A stretch of 64,000 nt of DNA from Antedon mediterranea (GCF_964355755.1 NC_092675.1:9745312-9809311), one strand, 5' to 3'. Counted from the stretch's first letter, positions 47,896 through 60,239 are shown. Notes: a model not told the origin generated them from the sequence alone. Numbers and translations: made by a program.

Positions 47896-48493
47896 TACAT
47901 TCTATTCCGTATTTTCTGCCAGTGTACCCGCAATGCTACTTTACATTCTATTCCGTATTTTCTGCCAATGTACCCGCAATGCTACTTTACATTCTATTCC
48001 GTATTTTCTGCCACTGTACCCGCAATGCTACTTTACATTCTATTCCGTATTTTCTGCCAGTGTACCCGCAATGCCACTTTACATTCTATTCCGTATTTTC
48101 TGCCAGTGTACCCGCAATGCTACTTTACATTCTATTCCGTATTTTCTGCCAGTGTACCCGCAATGCTACTTTACATTCTATTCCGTATTTTCTGCCAGTG
48201 TACCCGCAATGCTACTTTACATTCTATTCCGTATTTTCTGCCAGTGTACCCGCAATGCTACTTTACATTCTATTCCGTATTTTCTGCCAGTGTACCAGCA
48301 ATGCTACTTTACATTCTATTCCGTATATTCTGCCAGTGTACCCGCAATGCTACTTTACATTCTATTCCGTATTTTCTGCCAGTGTACCCGCAATGCTACG
48401 TTACATTCTATTCCGTATTTCCTGCCAGTGTACCCGCAATGCTACTTTACATTCTATTCCGTATTTTCTGCCAGTGTACCCGCAATGCTACTT
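47896..48493 (+). repeat. 46-bp minisatellite, 13 copies
   Basis: The unit contains TTTACATTCTATTCCGTATT, then TTCTGCCAGTGTACCCGCAA and TGCTAC. Phase is perfect over 13 copies, with only isolated substitutions (CCAATG, CCACTG, GTATATTC, GCCACTT, CTACGTT). Since 46 is one more than a multiple of three, each frame rotates through all three readings and the unit has no stop in any, so three overlapping ORFs of about 190-220 codons arise. These are almost certainly not genes. Confidence 0.92.
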
Positions 48494-51094
48494 TTTTCAT
48501 CATGATGCTTTCTATACTCTCTCTGGATAGAGTCTCCACACTATCTACATAATATCGGTGTTTCTGAAGTCTTTTCCATGCATACTATATTTCATTGCAT
48601 TCGTTCTTAAAGCTCAGGTACAGGCATGAATTTTAAATATAATATTTGGTTAATTGTACATAAATCAAATATTTGTAACAGAAATCAAGACGAAAAAACA
48701 TAAATTTCCTTTAATATGGTCAAATACAAAATTTGGCAAAATTCTTCCATAAAAAACAGAAAGACTTTTTTTCAGTAGTTAGGTAGTTAACCTAATGTAA
48801 TAACATGTCTGGTGACTCCCTAGACGGTGAAAAAAGATGGTGGATATACAGTGGATAATTTTTGCTATAGCATAAAAATAAAAAGCTGAAGTTGAATAAA
48901 AATATCAGAAATTGAATATTAAAGTTACATTACCTATATTTAGTCATCTGATAACATTTTTTACCACACCGTTTATTTTTCATAGCTTTTTAAAATGCCT
49001 CTCTATTTACAAAATTTGTGTACAAAAGAATAGAGATTTTACTGTGTAATTTGAACTATCCCCCCACTGATAAGAAAGTGCTTATTTTCAACAAGCTTGT
49101 GTAACACAAATAAAATCCCAAAAATTATGAAACATAGGGGAAACTATAGATCGATAATTATTGGAATGTATGATCAATAGAAATTGTTTGCCCGCACCTG
49201 GCCTTTAAAGCTTATTCTTGAGCAGCTAGTATCAAACAATCTTTCTCTAAGCCATCTCCGAGAATCTTCTCCTGATACGTCTGTTGTTTGTCGCACAAAC
49301 TCTCCATGTATGGCTTTCTTTTTGAGGCCTGGTTTTCTCTTCCTGCAACCTCTTCAGATAATCTTTAAGATTCCCTTTTTTATCTAACATCTTCTCCCTC
49401 AAAGCAGATTGTTATTGTTATTATTATTACTTGTTGTACAAATAATGTATAAAATATCTTTTTTACGTAATGTACTATTCGTTACCGTATTTCTATATGA
49501 CAATCAAGGTGCTTAGTTGTAAGTAGATTATTCCTTATGCATATAGATAATAATCTACAAAAAAACAGCTTTCCTTCATTTTAATGCGATAATCAAAATC
49601 AGTATATAAGATCATTTTCTCTCGTGATTGTTAATAGGCCTATCTAAGAAGGTTTTGGTACAGATTCTGGTCATAACTTCTTTTTTTTAAACTTCAGCTG
49701 TTGTTTACAGTTGAGATTAATAAAATCCGTTTAGAAACGTGTTGAGTGGGCGAAATGATTAAAAAAAGAGGTGACAATGTTGATGATTTTAGGGTTCGTT
49801 TTAAGGTGAGCCCAAATAATTTATAAATATTTTGAACTTGTATTTCTGCTTTTAAAAAGATATGGAAAATATTGTGGATAATCATGATTTGGGTCAGGGG
49901 CACATCTATTTTTCTCAATACAAAAAAACTTCATGTAATCAGTGATGATTATTTTGGTTGGTAATGTCAGTAAAAATATGTCATTGAACTTCAAACATGA
50001 GATTAGTATTAATGGATGTCACAAGACAAATGTTAATTTATCTAAATGTCTGGAGATTTTTTTTATAATTGGCGGCTAAACTGTTGAGTGCTATTATGGA
50101 TAGTAGTTTTACACATTGTCATTGTCTAATCATTATTAACTTGTATTAATAGTTTGCGCAAATGGATCACAGGCTTACGTCATTGTAATCGGTTAATTAC
50201 CTTTCATTTTCCAACAGAAGAAACGTAATATAAAGGCAGGTAAAGGTTAAGGCATGCAGCAATTTAACTCATCAAGTAAATATTATAATTGCTTGTCTTA
50301 TCGGTCTACTACACTTTTCCAACATTCACATTGTTTTTGTTGTCGGAGCATAATTTATTAAAACGTTTCGTGCAATTTGAAGTCTCCAATTTAATTGGAT
50401 TTATGAATATTTTGGAAGAAAGTTTAATTGGTTATCAATAAAATGTCTTATGTTTTCTTTGGATTAAAAAAAAAAATTATCGTCGCTTAGTATAAACGGG
50501 TCTTTACGTCAAAGTGGGATAAAACAAAAAGCGTCTTGTCATTTGATGGAAGTAAATACATTTCATTGAATGGGGAGAATATTTTGAAAGATTGACGTTC
50601 GATTCGTTTTTTTGTCAATCAATATAGAAGTTGACAACAAATCACATGTTAATTAGAAAAGATCAAATCATGTGTATTAATGAATTCTTATTTTATTTCT
50701 TGAAATCCTAATTACTTTAGAACTCCACTACAACCTAAGAAACTACTATATGTTTCTTTGTTTTTATATTAAATCGTTAAATCATTATCGCGATACTTGT
50801 TTATTTGAAAGTCATGAAAAGGGGATAACGGATTTCATTACATGGATTTTAAATGCCAACATAATAATAGTTTTAGACAATTTAGTTGGTAAATTGTAAA
50901 TGCCAATACCAACATTGATCAAATGCCATCGGTCACTCGAGTCAGTAATAATCTATTTGAGAGTTTTCTTTTCTAAAAGTGTGTTATTCAAAATCTGTGG
51001 GCATGAATTCTGATTCACTATTGTAGTCAAATTAATTTTTATGTGTCATTTCAAACAACAAAATAACAAATTATGTACGTACATTTATTTTATG
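48494..51094. other. AT-rich stretch without a supported gene
   Basis: No ORF has recognisable motifs. No repeat family was identified. Confidence 0.55.
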
Positions 51095-52740
51095 TGTTTA
51101 ATGATAATAAATGAAAACTTATATAGCGCCGGTATCCTCCACCCATGTGGCGCTCATGGCGCTTTGTGCATTAACAACGTGCGAGAACATCAGCGAATAG
51201 CGACGTCTTTAGGTTGGTCTTGAAACTGTTTAGACTAGTTGAGCATTTAACTGTTGCTGGTAAGCTGTTCCATACACTTGCGGCCGCAACGTAAAAAGAT
51301 CTCTGACCCCACTGATTTTTCGCTCTACGCTCTTGAAGAAGGTTTTGTGACAATGATCGTAGGCCTCTGCGGGATGATTCGTAACGATCCACAAGGTCAG
51401 ATAAATAAGCAGGAGCACTGTCATTTAGGATCTTGAATACAAACAACGCAAGTTTGTACTTAATACGTTGTTGAACAGGCAACCAATGCAAATCCATCAG
51501 GACAGGAGTTATGTGAGCGTTTGATTTTGTATAAGTTACAATTCTAGCTGCCATATTTTGCAAGCGCTGCAAACGTTGTATTTGAGATTTTGGTATGCCA
51601 AACAACAAGGCATTACCAATGTCAATTTTAGAAGTGACAAATGAGTGTACAATCAATTCAGCTGTTTTCTTGTTAAGATTACCGCGAATACGACCAAGGT
51701 TCCTAATCGATATGCATGCTGCTTTGGATACAGTTGTTATTTGTGCTTCCATAGTGAGATTACTATCCAGCATGATTCCCAGATTCCGGACCACCGATGA
51801 GGGAGCGATGTTAGAGTTTCCGATTCTGATATGTGTGATGTTGATTTTGGAGATGTTACATTTAGACCCGACGATAATAAACTCTGTCTTTCCATCATTC
51901 AACTTTAGGTAATTTGTTGTCATCCAATTGCGAACATCTTCTATACAGGCTTCCATCTTACTGATTGCTGCAGCAACATCCCTTTGCACTGGATTTACTG
52001 ATACATAAATCTGTGTATCATCTGCATAGAAATGGAAATGTAGACTGTGTTTGCGAATAATGTCACCAAGGGGAAGCGTATAAATGGAAAACTGGCCAGG
52101 CCCAATTACTGACCCATGTGGTACACCATATTCCAGGCAAGCTTCATCTGAGAATGCATCATTGATACAGACTAGCTGACGTCTTCCTGTAAGATATGAC
52201 TGGAACCAGTTAAGAGCAACACCATTTATGCCAATGCGATTTCTCAGACGGGTTATCAGTCTTTGGTGATCAACTGTATCAAACGCTGCTGACAAATCCA
52301 ACAACACCAATAGCGTTATTTTCCCATCATTCATTCCTTGTAACAAATCATTCTGTACCTTTAAAAGGGAACTCTCCGTGCTATGACATGCACGATATGC
52401 CGACTGGTAATTCTCATTTAAATTATGCTTTTGAAGATATGGAGTAATGCGTGATGTCACTACACGCTCCAGAGTCTTTCCAAGAAAAGAAAGATTCGAC
52501 ACCGGGCGGTAATTTTTCAGCGTGTTATGATCCAAGTTTTGCTTTTTTATTAAAGGACGAACGTGAGCAATTTTCAGTTCATCTGGCACTATGCCGGTGT
52601 TAAGAGAATGGTTAATGATTTCCGTTATTATTGGAACGACTGCGTCTTTATTCACATGTATTTTGCTCGTTCGTTTGTGAGGTTTTATTGAATGATTTAT
52701 CCACTGCCTCAAACCAGGGAATAGTGTAATTTTCTTCTCT
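51095..52740 (-). mobile_element. 5'-truncated CR1 LINE
   Basis: A minus-strand insertion that begins within the coding region before the reverse transcriptase and ends with GGTGGAGGATACCGGCGC, then TATATAAG and TTTATTATCATT. GCGC(T)ATATAA followed by ATT-rich sequence is a usual CR1-group 3' terminus. The exact end is uncertain by about 20 bp. Confidence 0.8.
51171..52712 (-). pseudogene. CR1 LINE reverse transcriptase, N-terminally truncated
   Basis: About 513 codons are open without interruption. In order: INHSLNTGIVPDELKIAHVR, KNYRPVSNLSFLGKTLERVV, SAYRACHSTESSLLKVQND, motif A LLVLLDLSAAFDTVDH (Asp139), GVPHGSVIGP (usually GVPQGSVLGP), motif C YADDTQIY (229-236), NYLKLNDGKTEFIIVG, VRNLGIMLDSNLTM, and the CR1 C-terminal domain with LHWLPVQQRIKYKLALFVFK and SVWNSLPATV, ending SFKTNLKTSLF. 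The catalytic aspartates are present, but the endonuclease half is lost to 5' truncation, and the Gln-to-His change plus GQF for LLF are unusual. There is no in-frame ATG at the start. It is a dead-on-arrival copy of a family distinct from the one at 26.4 kb. Confidence 0.88.
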
Positions 52741-53389
52741 TCACTGAATTTTTGTTTCTTTATTATAATATTTCTTTTATTACTTCAATTATTGTTTTGT
52801 CTATTTAATATTTATTTCTATTTGTGGCGCACTGGACATTATGAGTACACATATCAAGCTAAAGAATTGGTCGACATCTTTTTCTCATTTTTAATTAACT
52901 TTCTTTATTTCTAATTTACGGCTTTATGTTATCTGTTGAAATAAAGATTGAGTCGTTGAACGCTGATTACCTTTAAATTGTCGTCATCATAAACTTTAGA
53001 AAGATAATTAACACGACTGCAATCTTTAATATGTCAACATTGTACTAAAATACAATATTTACGTTATTTTTAGTTAATATGGTAAGATAGCGCAACAGAG
53101 GAAAGAGAGTGTGCCAACGTGGGTTTGACAGAATTGCTATCTCTTGGGAATTTATGAATTATTAATTTCCAATTGAAAACAAAAGTTATAAACTCCTAAA
53201 TAACATAATTTATTTATTGTCTACATTCAACAATACGATACAATAATATTATAAAGATGATGGATGAAACATGAAAAAACGACTACATTGCCTCTTGATC
53301 CAGCTGTAACCAGTTCAAATCCTAATGTGGATCATGATCTGAGAATGCATTGTTTTTTTTTTATTTATGACCGAAGCATTATACTGATG
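52741..53389. other. AT-rich spacer
   Basis: No gene or repeat was recognised here. Confidence 0.5.
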
Positions 53390-53390
53390 T

Positions 53391-53606
53391 AGTGGAGCTG
53401 TAGCTTGGTGGTTACATGCTTGCCCTCCAATCCCAATGTCTTGAGTTCAATCCTGACTTAGTGCCAAGGTTGTAACTCTTTCAACTCCCCACCCTAAGCT
53501 TCAAATGATACTTGGTTTATAAGCATGATGCATTATAAAATAGTTTATCCATCCTGTAATTGGCAAAATACTTTCTGTTGGTTGCGTAAAAAAATCACTT
53601 TATTTC
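53391..53606 (+). mobile_element. tRNA-derived SINE, copy 1
   Basis: AGTGGAGCTGTAGCTTGGTG begins the copy; TAGCTTGGTGGTTA is an A-box-like element and GAGTTCAATCC (about 53443) a B box. It shares the body and ATAGTTTATCCATCCTGTAA near its 3' end with 62541-62804. It has no tail repeat and more mutations, so it is the older copy. Confidence 0.75.
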
Positions 53607-54768
53607 GTCCTCAGTAGGAAAATATTTTGAGTCCACTTCATAGTATAGTACATACAATATTTTAAACATTTGGTTAAGTTAAAATAATTAACATATTTAA
53701 GAACACTATTTTGATGATGCAAAATACACACATACCAACCAGTAATACTGACGGGTTTCGTACATGCCTTTTTTCTTCTTTTTTTCTTTCTTTTTTTACA
53801 ATTTAATTAATCGGAAGTTTAAAATGTGAGGTCAATTAAGAGATATTATTCTATTCTGTTGGATAAATGCCTTTATTTCTCCATTGAGTTATCTAAAGTT
53901 TGTTTTGTATAATTCATTCATATAATTATATGCAACTTGAAAAATGCATGTCATTTATTCAGTGAAAACAAAATATGTAGAATCAGTGCCTTGTTGTTTG
54001 AGCTTTGCATTTGTAAAAAAACACGAATATCTGAGATATGTTTGTAACGATTTTACAGGAACCTTTTTTTTATTTTGATTTATGAATGCTTGGAAAAGTC
54101 TCCCAAAGAGGCCAGATAGACATATAACCGTTAAGGCTATGTTTAGCGGCCTACTCCTTAACTAAGTTACTTAAAATATTGTAAAGGTTGCTTTTAAAGG
54201 ATAACAAGGTTTGTGGATCAACAACAGATTGATGCAACGTGTTCCGGAGTGAAATTACAAATGGATAGCCTGTGAACGAGGTATTTGAGTTGTGAATACT
54301 TGCTGATCGACGTTTGTTGAAACAAAATATCAGGAGGAATAATGAATAGGCCTAAATCTAACAAAACGAAAAATAAACATTTCGTTTCAAGATCTGCTTG
54401 ATTTTTGGTATTAAGGTAAACACTTTATAGTCTTGCTTTATTCATTTCTTTCTTTTTTTTAATTGTATATTATAATTAGAAAACGGAAATTACAAACTTA
54501 ATTGGTATGCTTTAGGCCTACCGTAATTGGAGATTAAATTATACAGTAGCTATAGTATTTGAATATCCTAAATCAAGCAGGTATATTTCAACTAATGAAT
54601 ATTGAAAAATCAATATTTTCCCAGAGGAAGGCTAATATTACATTACATTTCATTTCGAAACCTGAGCTGCACTGACGAGATCTAATAAGATCGAAACAGT
54701 ACTGTCTGCAGATTTGATATATATATATATAAATCCAAAGGCAAATTACTGAAAAAAATGACAAAGCT
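53607..54768. other. AT-rich stretch without a supported gene
   Basis: No exons or element termini were seen. A (TA)n run lies at about 54717-54731. Confidence 0.5.
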
Positions 54769-55410
54769 GTGGGTATCAGTGGCTGGATCTCAATGGAGAT
54801 ACATAAAAAAAGCGAAAAGCTAAATCAAAACGATAAAGTAAACAGCCAGAAAAGTAAGCAGAGCTTTCGGGCAACACTAGCCCTTATATATATTTACAGT
54901 AGTTCATTATTTATGTTTAGCCTACATATAAAAATACATTTTAGTCGCGTGTAACTACAGCTCACTATGTCGGTCGGTTGGTCGGTAAACACTCAGATTC
55001 AGATTTCAGATTTAGATAACATTTATTCAGATAATAATGAATGAACATTATACAAAATAGAAAAAAGAGATTAAAGTGTACATAGACAAAGCAGTAATTG
55101 GTAGTCATTACGCGACTACAGCCATGTATATGGCCTTGTTCATGTTTTGTGGGGACATTAACAAATTTGTTAGTTCTTAAACATATTTTATACTTATATT
55201 CTTTTCTTTATACATTATCATTTAACAAAATTGATGTTTCATAGTCTTATTAACTTAGATTCTTTTTGTTCTCTTTTAATTTATCTCTTTAAACACATAT
55301 GCACTGATGAAGGGATAGTGTTGCTCTAAAGCTCTGCTAACTGTACTGGCTATTTTACTTTATCGTTTTGATTTAGCTGTTCGCTTTTTTGTATCTCTAG
55401 AGATACCCAC
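54769..55410. mobile_element. Inverted-repeat element, GTGGGTATC family
   Basis: The arms are about 110-120 bp. The left starts GTGGGTATCAGTGGC; the right, inverted, starts GTGGGTATCTCTAGAGATAC. Both contain CTAAATCAAAACGATAAAGT and AGCAGAGCTTT...AACACTA. The interior holds a family C copy, itself interrupted. No clear target duplication was found (CAAAGCT against CAAAATT is weak). A solo arm lies at 10150-10230. Confidence 0.6.
54941..55140 (+). repeat. Dispersed repeat family C, copy 3, interrupted
   Basis: TTAGTCGCGTGTAACTACAG...CACTATGTCGGTCGGTTGG and GTAAACACT are followed by foreign sequence and then resume with CGCGACTACAGCCATGTATA and TGGCCTTG. The ~115-bp foreign part (54994-55109) read on the minus strand ends in TCTGAAT repeats after an AATAAA, like a LINE 3' tail in antisense. 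Confidence 0.6.
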
Positions 55411-55594
55411 AAAATTTGCTGGATTTTTATATATAGATGAGGGCGTATCAATTTGATCTCTGGCAGAGCCATATATATATGGCGCTGATCTCTGGTGCGC
55501 GTGCGTACAATTGACTAGTGCTGTTCCGCCGTACCACGCCGAGAATGTTGAATAGTCGCTATCCAATCGGGTTTCCCATGAAAGGTATGGTTGG

Positions 55595-55660
55595 AAGGTC
55601 CTGGTTCGAATCTCGATTGGGGTGACTTCTTCTCATTCTCACATAGACTTGCCCCAAGTC
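55595..55660 (+). repeat. Possible tRNA-SINE remnant
   Basis: GGTCCTGGTTCGAATCTC is a good B box (GGTTCGANTC), followed by GATTGGGGTGACTTCTTCTC and ATTCTCAC. A diverged inverted counterpart (GTAAGAATGAGAAAAATTCG, then CCCC) lies near 56611-56640. No A box is evident and the limits are unknown. Confidence 0.35.
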
Positions 55661-58070
55661 TGTATTATCTTTTTTTTTTATCTATTTGTTTTTATTTCGA
55701 CCGCAATTTTTGTCTGAAAATACAGACTTGTGAAACACGTATAGAAATCGATTTGCAGACCGCAAACATCCGATAAGAATGACGTAGGTTATCATACCGT
55801 ATTTGGCTATATGGGGCGGGCGGTATGTAAATATGGATTTCGAATCAACCAATGATCATTTTGTTTCAAAATGAAAAAGATCGAGTACGTGCAGTGCTGA
55901 ATGTACGATCGAGACTGTTGAAATATAAAATCGTAATGCCAAGTTGTTTTTTTTTTTATTAATTGTTTAGTCCTTGGCCTAGGCCTCTTTCGTAGGTCCT
56001 ACTCAATTCGCACGTATGACCTGCCAAATAAAACGCCAATAAAGTAGGCCTACATACCACCACCAGCACACAACAGGTCTACACACCACCACACAGCAGG
56101 ACAGGGTCTGGGTGGGAATTAAATCAAAATTATCTCCGCGTAATAAATGATCCATTCAATGTTTGATTTGCGGATTTGCTAGCCTATCATATCAAGACTA
56201 GTTTTCATGTTCTTGGGAAAAATTCCATCAAATGTTTACCAGACTACTAGGCTGCTAGGCATATAAAATAATTTCCAGCCTTCAGAAACTTTCATAAATG
56301 TACCCAAGTACACATTGTCTAAACGTAACATAGCGCATGCGCATCATCTTAGTTGTTGAGTCTTTGAAATTCTGAAATATGAATATTAAAACGGAGTACG
56401 AGTGAGTAGCCAATCGCATGCAGCTGAAATTAGTCAACTGGATAATCGTATGCACCAAGAATTCTTGGTTTCAAACCATGTGACTTGTGCGTGTTTCCCC
56501 AGACGGAGTATCCATAATCAAGTAGTATACGTATGAAACGACATATATGCCAAAATATTTATCTTTTTACTAATATTAAGACAAAACTCCGTCTGGAACC
56601 CAGACTAATTCTCACAGTAAGAATGAGAAAAATTCGCCCCAACCTTCTGCTTTATTATACTAATCAATAAACTGGAAATATGCAGACTCAGCTGGTCCAA
56701 CGTTGCCAACGTCCCGTGTACGACGATAAAATAGGCGACAAAAGGTAGATGTAGGCCTAATAATTACGATTCTGTACCAACGAAAAGCTGGTAATTATTC
56801 GGCGGATTAGTAGATAATGAAGAATACTACGTTCAAACATCAGGTATAACATAGGATTGTGTAGAGCCGCTCAGGGCTATAGTATTACTAGAATAAAAAC
56901 GTAGCATAATGGTATTAATAATTTCACCTTACTTAAACGAATAATTCTCATTCCCATTGTTAAAATACAGGTGGCATAGCCGATGTAGACATACGATTTT
57001 GTTGGCCTACGTGCTAAGAATAAAAGCAAACGAATAAACATAAGGCCTACACTACACATTTTAGAAAGATATAACAATACAGTTATAAAGCCTACGTAAA
57101 TCATACTATTGTTTATTATTACAAATGGAAGTGACTTTTTCACGTGGCTTTCTTTTACTTGAAAATTATGCTTAACCTATCTATTTCCACAATAGTCAAA
57201 GCGAAAATATGTATTTAGGAAAAATAAAAACACCCTTGTAACAATTAAAAACAAAAATAAACCATACTCTATCTCATTATCATAGTCTCTTCCTATAATC
57301 TGATTAAGCATAAATACCTGCAGAATTACATATTTCTTATATTTTTTCAGAATTTAGCAATTGTAGGAGTTTCATTTTTTCCCAATAAACCCTAATATCT
57401 TAATTTTAGAAATACAGAATTCTCCTAAAGTGTATATATATATATTAATGTAATAGTTGTCAGTTTCAAATTTTAAAAAAACAGGAAAATGTGTGTTTAC
57501 TGCTCTAATTATTTTGTTTATCTCTCTCCGTAGACATGTTACTGTTATACACTCTGCTAACATGTTTATCATTCTCAATAACTTTGCATGTGTCGCAATT
57601 TGGAGAATTTACCAGGATCCACCAAATTAAATTTTGCCAGTTTTTTTTTCTTTAAAACCAAAAACTTTCTTAACCCATATTTTCTTCCATCAGTTTACCA
57701 TATATAAATTCCCACATAACATGTGCCGTTGGTTAAATATATTTAGCATATATTATGAGTACCGTATTATTATATTATTTATCTTTTTAAAAGTGTGATT
57801 TATTTCTTTAATTCCAAAATTGTAATTTATGTAATTAATGCTTATACATTTAAATGATAACGGAATGATAGGGGTGAATAGACATAATAATTTATAGTTA
57901 ATGTTCACTTTCTAGATTTCCTGTCTCTTTGTTGTTTTTTTCTTATATTTGCTATATATTTTTTAATGTTTAAATGAGACCAAAAAAAGGAATGAAACAA
58001 GATAGAAGATGGGTTTAATGTAGCTGAAGTATTAAATCTAAATTGTACATATCTAAGTTCGTTAGGGAAC
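55661..58070. other. Stretch without a supported gene
   Basis: An 11-bp inverted pair, CCAGACGGAGT and ACTCCGTCTGG, spans about 56500-56597. A (CACCAC) patch lies near 56050-56095. No ORF is recognisable. Confidence 0.5.
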
Positions 58071-58459
58071 ATATCACATCTGTCCTAAGAAAACTTCATA
58101 GGACTCATATTTCACAGAGAATCAAAGTTGGTATTTATCTTCAAATCCCTGAATTATTCCTCACCTGATTTTATTTCGAATTCTATTCATCCCTATTTTC
58201 TTAAGAAGTCTCTGCGATTTTGTTTAGAGTATCTACTCGCTCATTCCATCGATCCGTCAACAAAGAATTACGGTTTTTGTTTCTTTTCTTGGGCCTATGT
58301 TGCCAATGTCTATCTGTCAGGCTACCACAATGCTTATTTTAAAGCTGCTCTGCAAACTCACCTTTTTAACTCATTTTCACCCTCTCAGTTTCCACTTTTC
58401 TTTTAAAGCGCGTTGAGGCTTTGGATAATGTACTATATAAGCCCCATTTATTGTTTTAT
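58071..58459 (+). pseudogene. CR1 LINE C-terminus and 3' end
   Basis: One frame reads SVLRKLHRTHISQRIKVGIY, then shifts near 58130 to FKSLNYSSPDFISNSIHPY, FLKKSLRF, YGFCFFSWAYVANV and FKAALQTHLF. These match the CR1 C-terminal pattern (LHWLPI..RI.FK....FK.L....P.Y....... R.LR... YG.R.FS..A...WN, then FK..LK.HLF). It ends TTAAAGCGCGTTGAGGCTTT, then ACTATATAAG and ATT repeats, the standard CR1 3' terminus. It is strongly 5'-truncated and shifted. Confidence 0.75.
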
Positions 58460-58746
58460 TATTATTTAGTTTGGTGTCATTGTCATGTGTGGTCAGGTCG
58501 AAGACGATGCTGAGTTTATAATGTGGCATTGGCTGTAAACAATATATTTTATAGTGTGTAATGTTGGTGAGGATTTTGTAATGGAGATCTCTTGAATATT
58601 TTTTTGGCGAAAAATGTATTTTTTGTTTGAAATCAAGTATTGTTGTCAGATAAATCATGTATAATGCCACAAAAAGTAAGGATAACTATAAATATAACAA
58701 GGCATTTAGGCCTAATAACGATCCACACATAGGCCTACTTCAATTT

Positions 58747-59101
58747 AGATATAGGCCTAACTGTCCCTTTGAAAAAAGTTTTTTTTTTCGTTGAATAGGC
58801 CTATGCTATTTTAATGTTACATAATAGTATAGTTCTATTATATTAGGCTATAAGAAAACATATTTACCTAAAAAAAAAATCATGTAAACAATTGTCAAAT
58901 TAACTGGAAGTAAATTGGTTTAAAAAAATTTGGTTAAATTTAGGCCTATAATTGTTTACTTTGTCTTTTTATAAGTGAAATAATTGTTTTTTGACATTTT
59001 ATCTTTGGAAGTGAATAACTTCATTAAAACTTCAAAATGAGCTATTACAAGTTTGATCTTATAAACCTTTATTTTTAATGACTTTGGGGGACAATACATG
59101 T
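58747..59101. mobile_element. 355-bp MITE of the TTAA-flanked family
   Basis: The left end AGATATAGGCCTAACTGTCC and the right end (inverted ACATGTATTGTCCCCCAAAG) match the tips of the 42473-45549 element. Subterminal blocks GTTGAATAGGCC and GGAAGTGAATAACT are shared in the same order. TTAA follows the right end (59102-59105); the left flank is degenerate. It is non-coding. Confidence 0.65.
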
Positions 59102-59105
59102 TTAA

Positions 59106-59980
59106 GCGCGTAGTTCGAAAATCATTTCTCATCATCAGTACAATTATAAATACGACTAAATGTGGCAATTCATGTTATTTTATACAGAGTATATTTTACT
59201 GTACACTTGAATTCAGTCAATTCTTAACATCTGGTAACAAATGGTACATAATTGCGGTATGAATAATAATAGCATTTAATGTAATAGGTCTAAGAGGCTG
59301 TTGTTGGCTCCAGGCCCATATAAGTCCTAATCCGAATGAATGCTCCTCATCCTATTCACTTCTTCCTTTTTTATGTTAACCGGGATTGAGTACATTCTTT
59401 ATGTTTTTGTATAATACAAAAATCTAAAACTATGTATAATTCGAAATGTGAGCATCGGTTGAGTATTTTAAATCCAGAATATAATTATTATTACTTTAGT
59501 CCTTACGAACTGTAAGAAAACATGTGTTGATACGCAATTCCCACTTGTTCGATTAGTTTCAGTCATTATGTTACCATTTTAACTGGCATTTTCCCTATTG
59601 ACCAAACTGCGCTATTCTCCCGGTGATTAAACATAATAATTAATCTAGAAAAGTGTAACCTCATCCGCTTCTTGGGTAGTATGTGCAGCCATGCGTGTGA
59701 TTTAGCACATAATAACCGTATTCTATTCACACGGAACCCATATGCAAATGTTGTCGCCATCATATTCCCACAAAACGTTTATTTATCTGATCTTGATTAC
59801 TTTAATTGGTAAAGATCTAATTGTTTTTTGTCACGCATCTGTGATTTTAAGCTTTCTACTTTTTTAATTTTTGTAAATCCAAAACATAGTTTAAATTTTA
59901 AAAAAAAGATCTTTGGTAAATAAAGGATAATCCTAATCTAACCTAAAACATTTTGACATTGTTCCTATTTCCGAAACTAA
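59106..59980. other. AT-rich stretch without a supported gene
   Basis: No gene or repeat was recognised. Confidence 0.5.
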
Positions 59981-60214
59981 GTGAAACCACCAACGAGAAC
60001 TAAAAGAAGAAGAAAGAAGAGAAAGACAAAAACAATCAAAACAAACGTTGGAGAGAGAGATGACTTCAATAGATTTGAAAACTTCAATTCTTTCAATACC
60101 TTCGAAGAAGAGGAAATGAGCAATGGATTACATAAACTTTGTGGCAATAAAATGAAATATAAAACGCCTATTTTAAAGACACTTGAAACTATTTGTAACT
60201 ATTATCACTACTAG
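59981..60214 (+). other. Basic/acidic low-complexity ORF, doubtful exon
   Basis: The 77-codon frame begins at GTG directly after TAAG. It reads KPPTRTKRRRKKRKTKTIK (nuclear-localisation-like), then DDFNRFENFNSFNTFEEEE, then GLHKLCGNKMKYKTP, and ends CNYYHY. A pyrimidine-rich TTGTTCCTATTTCC and an AAG could form an acceptor just upstream, making this a terminal exon. The composition could equally be chance in AT-rich DNA. A perfect hairpin overlaps the stop codon. Confidence 0.2.
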
Positions 60215-60239
60215 ATGGTACGCTCGCTTACCATCTAGT
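60210..60239. repeat. Perfect 11-bp stem-loop
   Basis: ACTAGATGGTA (60210-60220), the loop CGCTCGCT, then TACCATCTAGT (60229-60239). It overlaps the stop codon of the 59981 ORF. It is not preceded by a Helitron-type motif and no CTRR end follows. Confidence 0.7.

Noticed and set aside
47896-48493. CRISPR-like array (regular repeats)
   Set aside because: The repeats are directly contiguous with no unique spacers, and the DNA is eukaryotic.
47868-48552. Three overlapping ORFs of 190-220 codons
   Set aside because: They are frame rotations of one 46-bp tandem repeat that happens to lack stops; there is no start context or domain.
60210-60239. Hairpin as a Helitron 3' terminus
   Set aside because: No CTRR end follows within the usual distance and no matching 5' end was found.
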